Assembly: GCA_037893245.1 (NCBI GenBank)
Contig: JBAIAA010000441.1
Span: 496,001 to 560,000, forward strand
Direction of reading: 5' to 3'
Length of the DNA: 64,000 bases
Origin: Crossaster papposus
Lineage: Eukaryota > Echinodermata > Asteroidea > Velatida > Solasteridae
The position numbers and the translations under genes are program-made. Shown here piece by piece: positions 62,567 to 64,000 of this stretch (position 1 is the stretch's first letter; every line of letters begins with the position of its first letter). The notes under the pieces are model-generated. The model saw only the letters and a program-made list of their open reading frames with translations, was not told the DNA's origin and did no database searches.

Positions 62567-63824
62567 CTGAAAGGTTTCAAGACAGAAAGCAAAAAAACTT
62601 AATTGATTCAGAATAATGTTGTGTAAACCCGACCCTAAAAACCGACTTTGGGTCGGGTCGGTTTTTTCTTCATTACAGTCGGGTCTGGGGCTGGGCTCAG
62701 TTTCACGCTAACGGAGCCTCCGTCTATTTCATGGGGACCGTAAGCAGTAAGCACAGCAAAAGGCACGCTTAAATCAGTGACGTAACAATAGAATCTCCAT
62801 GCGTGCGCAAACGTTAGCACTAAAAAGCCGTGAAATAGCGCTTAACGTTAGCAAATTTTTCTGCTAAAGTTAGAACAACTTTTCCGCTAACTGTTGAGCA
62901 GCGCTGTGAAATTGGGTCCTGGTCAGTTTTGTGCTTGTGATTTTCGACTAAGTTTAGCCATCTTGTAAAAAAACGGAGATAAACTAAAACAGTTTAGAGA
63001 TTCATTTTGGTAACGGGCACAGAGACTCTGCAATACTCTGTGAACGTTATTGCGTTCGTAGTACCACTGCATCAACCCCTGTGCGGTTTGTGATACGACC
63101 ATAGAGCTATATTTTAATACTAGAGCGCTAACTCTTCATTCTCTGATACTTTGAATCCATGTGCGTGTTGTAGAACATAATAAAAATAGATGGATTTAAT
63201 TTTAAAAGTGTACCCTAAATGCAACGCGCGTGCAAGTAGAGCAGACGCAAACAACTTTACGCGCATCATAAAAGTTTTAAAAAGTTTTAAAAAGTCACGG
63301 CTAAATCAACTGCAGCGCGCAAATACGCACGCGCATTTGCGATGTTTGTGCTCATTTGCTGATCTTGTGTTTTGGTTTTGGGCTTATCGGCTTCGTTAAC
63401 GCACTGTATAGAATACAAACGCAGATATGCAAATAGTCGTACAAAATGTTGAGGTTTCCATAGGTTTGTGCATGAACATGGATGCGCCCAGCTCGCATCA
63501 CTTTGTACATCGAGCCAGAGCTCTAGAAATTTAATACAGCTCTATGGATACGACGCACAGTCTGGAACGAAAAAGGTCACATTATGGTGTTCCTCAAGGG
63601 TTTTCAAAAGATCATGTGATGCAGGTACCTTCTGGCAGAAAGAAAGTGGACACTGTGTTCGTGGAATATAGGATGATTTGCCCAAGCCAGATATTCATGT
63701 TTCCCATGATTTCATTATCTACATACATTAACCTATCTAAAAACACCATGATTAATTGCCTCCGAGATGGTGCCAATATTTGGTTTGACCAACTGATTGT
63801 AATAATAATAATAGCACATTTTAC
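62567..63824 (-). other. Last intron of the IFT46-like gene
   Basis: GT (63823-63824) to AG (62567-62568), read on the minus strand. It contains a hAT-like MITE (63100-63546) and, near 62690-62921, an imperfect element with ends like GGACCCAATTTCACAGCGCT. Short frames inside it are not genes. Confidence 0.75.
63100..63546. mobile_element. 447-bp element with exact 8-bp duplication (hAT-like)
   Basis: Ends CATAGAGCTATATTTTAATA and TTTAATACAGCTCTATG, with a near-terminal CTAGAGC inverted pair, are flanked by an exact GATACGAC duplication (63092-63099 and 63547-63554). The 8-bp size suggests hAT. The interior is GC-richer (ACGCGCATCAT, GCAGCGCGC) than the intron. No transposase frame. Confidence 0.85.
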
Positions 63825-64000
63825 CTGTGAATTTTTGAACTCTGAGTAGAGTGTGAAGAGCACGTGAAGAGCCTGCACCCTGCTCTGATAGACCGGGATA
63901 TCCAAGACGCCGCATACCATGTCCACGTACTGGTCCAGATCGCAGGAAATCTCGGCCGTCGGGAGACCCACGCGCTTCAGGAGCTCTTCAAACTCTGACG
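63825..64000 (-). CDS. IFT46: IFT46-like gene, penultimate exon (runs off window)
   Basis: The minus-strand frame reads SEFEELLKRVGLPTAEI.. (from the window edge), then DLDQYVDMVCGVLDIPVY and LHVLFTLYSEFKNSQ, with a donor GTAAAATG right after the last Gln. IFT46 is a subunit of the IFT-B complex that moves cargo along cilia. The DIPVY and LFTLYSEFKNSQ pattern is characteristic of its C-terminal domain. The 5' part of the exon and the rest of the gene lie beyond position 64000. Confidence 0.85.

Overview
The window looks like non-genic, transposon-saturated DNA from a marine invertebrate. Three things suggest this: the AT-rich base with many palindromic TACATGTA octamers, a ciliary gene (IFT46-like) interrupted by an intron, and a density of non-autonomous DNA transposons and foldback elements like that seen in echinoderms and other marine invertebrates. 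An echinoderm is my best guess from style alone, at low confidence. There is nothing bacterial here: no operons, no ribosome-binding-site logic and no dense coding.

Protein-coding content is sparse. Two intact single-exon genes for Fic-domain proteins (51038-52126 and 57433-58563, + strand) are tandem duplicates. Their upstream and downstream flanks are duplicated with them (about 49.3-55.1 kb and 57.0-61.0 kb). At the right edge, on the - strand, are the last two exons of an IFT46-like intraflagellar-transport gene (62429-62566 and 63825 to the edge). Nothing else in 64 kb gives a coding signal I can defend; the other open frames are short or arise from repeats.

Layout. 0-34 kb is a field of MITEs, many of them nested. 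Family A is about 379 bp with TTAA duplications, and family B is about 234 bp, also TTAA. There are hAT-type elements with exact 8-bp duplications, Harbinger-like elements with TAA duplications, a TA-flanked element of 982 bp and a 136-bp element with an exact 9-bp duplication. Tandem arrays and G tracts lie among them. 34.6-48.7 kb is one giant palindromic element of 14,056 bp. Its ends begin CACTATGAAG, it is flanked by TAA on both sides, and it sits in a family A copy whose two halves resume on either side. Its arms carry a 370-bp tandem repeat, organised on the left arm as a three-unit higher-order repeat, and ACGTGAAA-type subterminal repeats. 49-61 kb is the Fic duplication, split by a foldback element (55355-56792) with inverted arms made of a 17-bp repeat, reminiscent of FB/TU elements. 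61-64 kb holds further MITEs and the 3' end of the IFT46-like gene.

The most noteworthy objects are the giant CACTA-like palindrome with its satellite-like arms, the 17-bp foldback element, the single-exon Fic gene pair, and an internal TTAA site in family A hit by three independent insertions. Element classes are inferred from termini and target-site duplications only; no transposase gene is visible in any of them.
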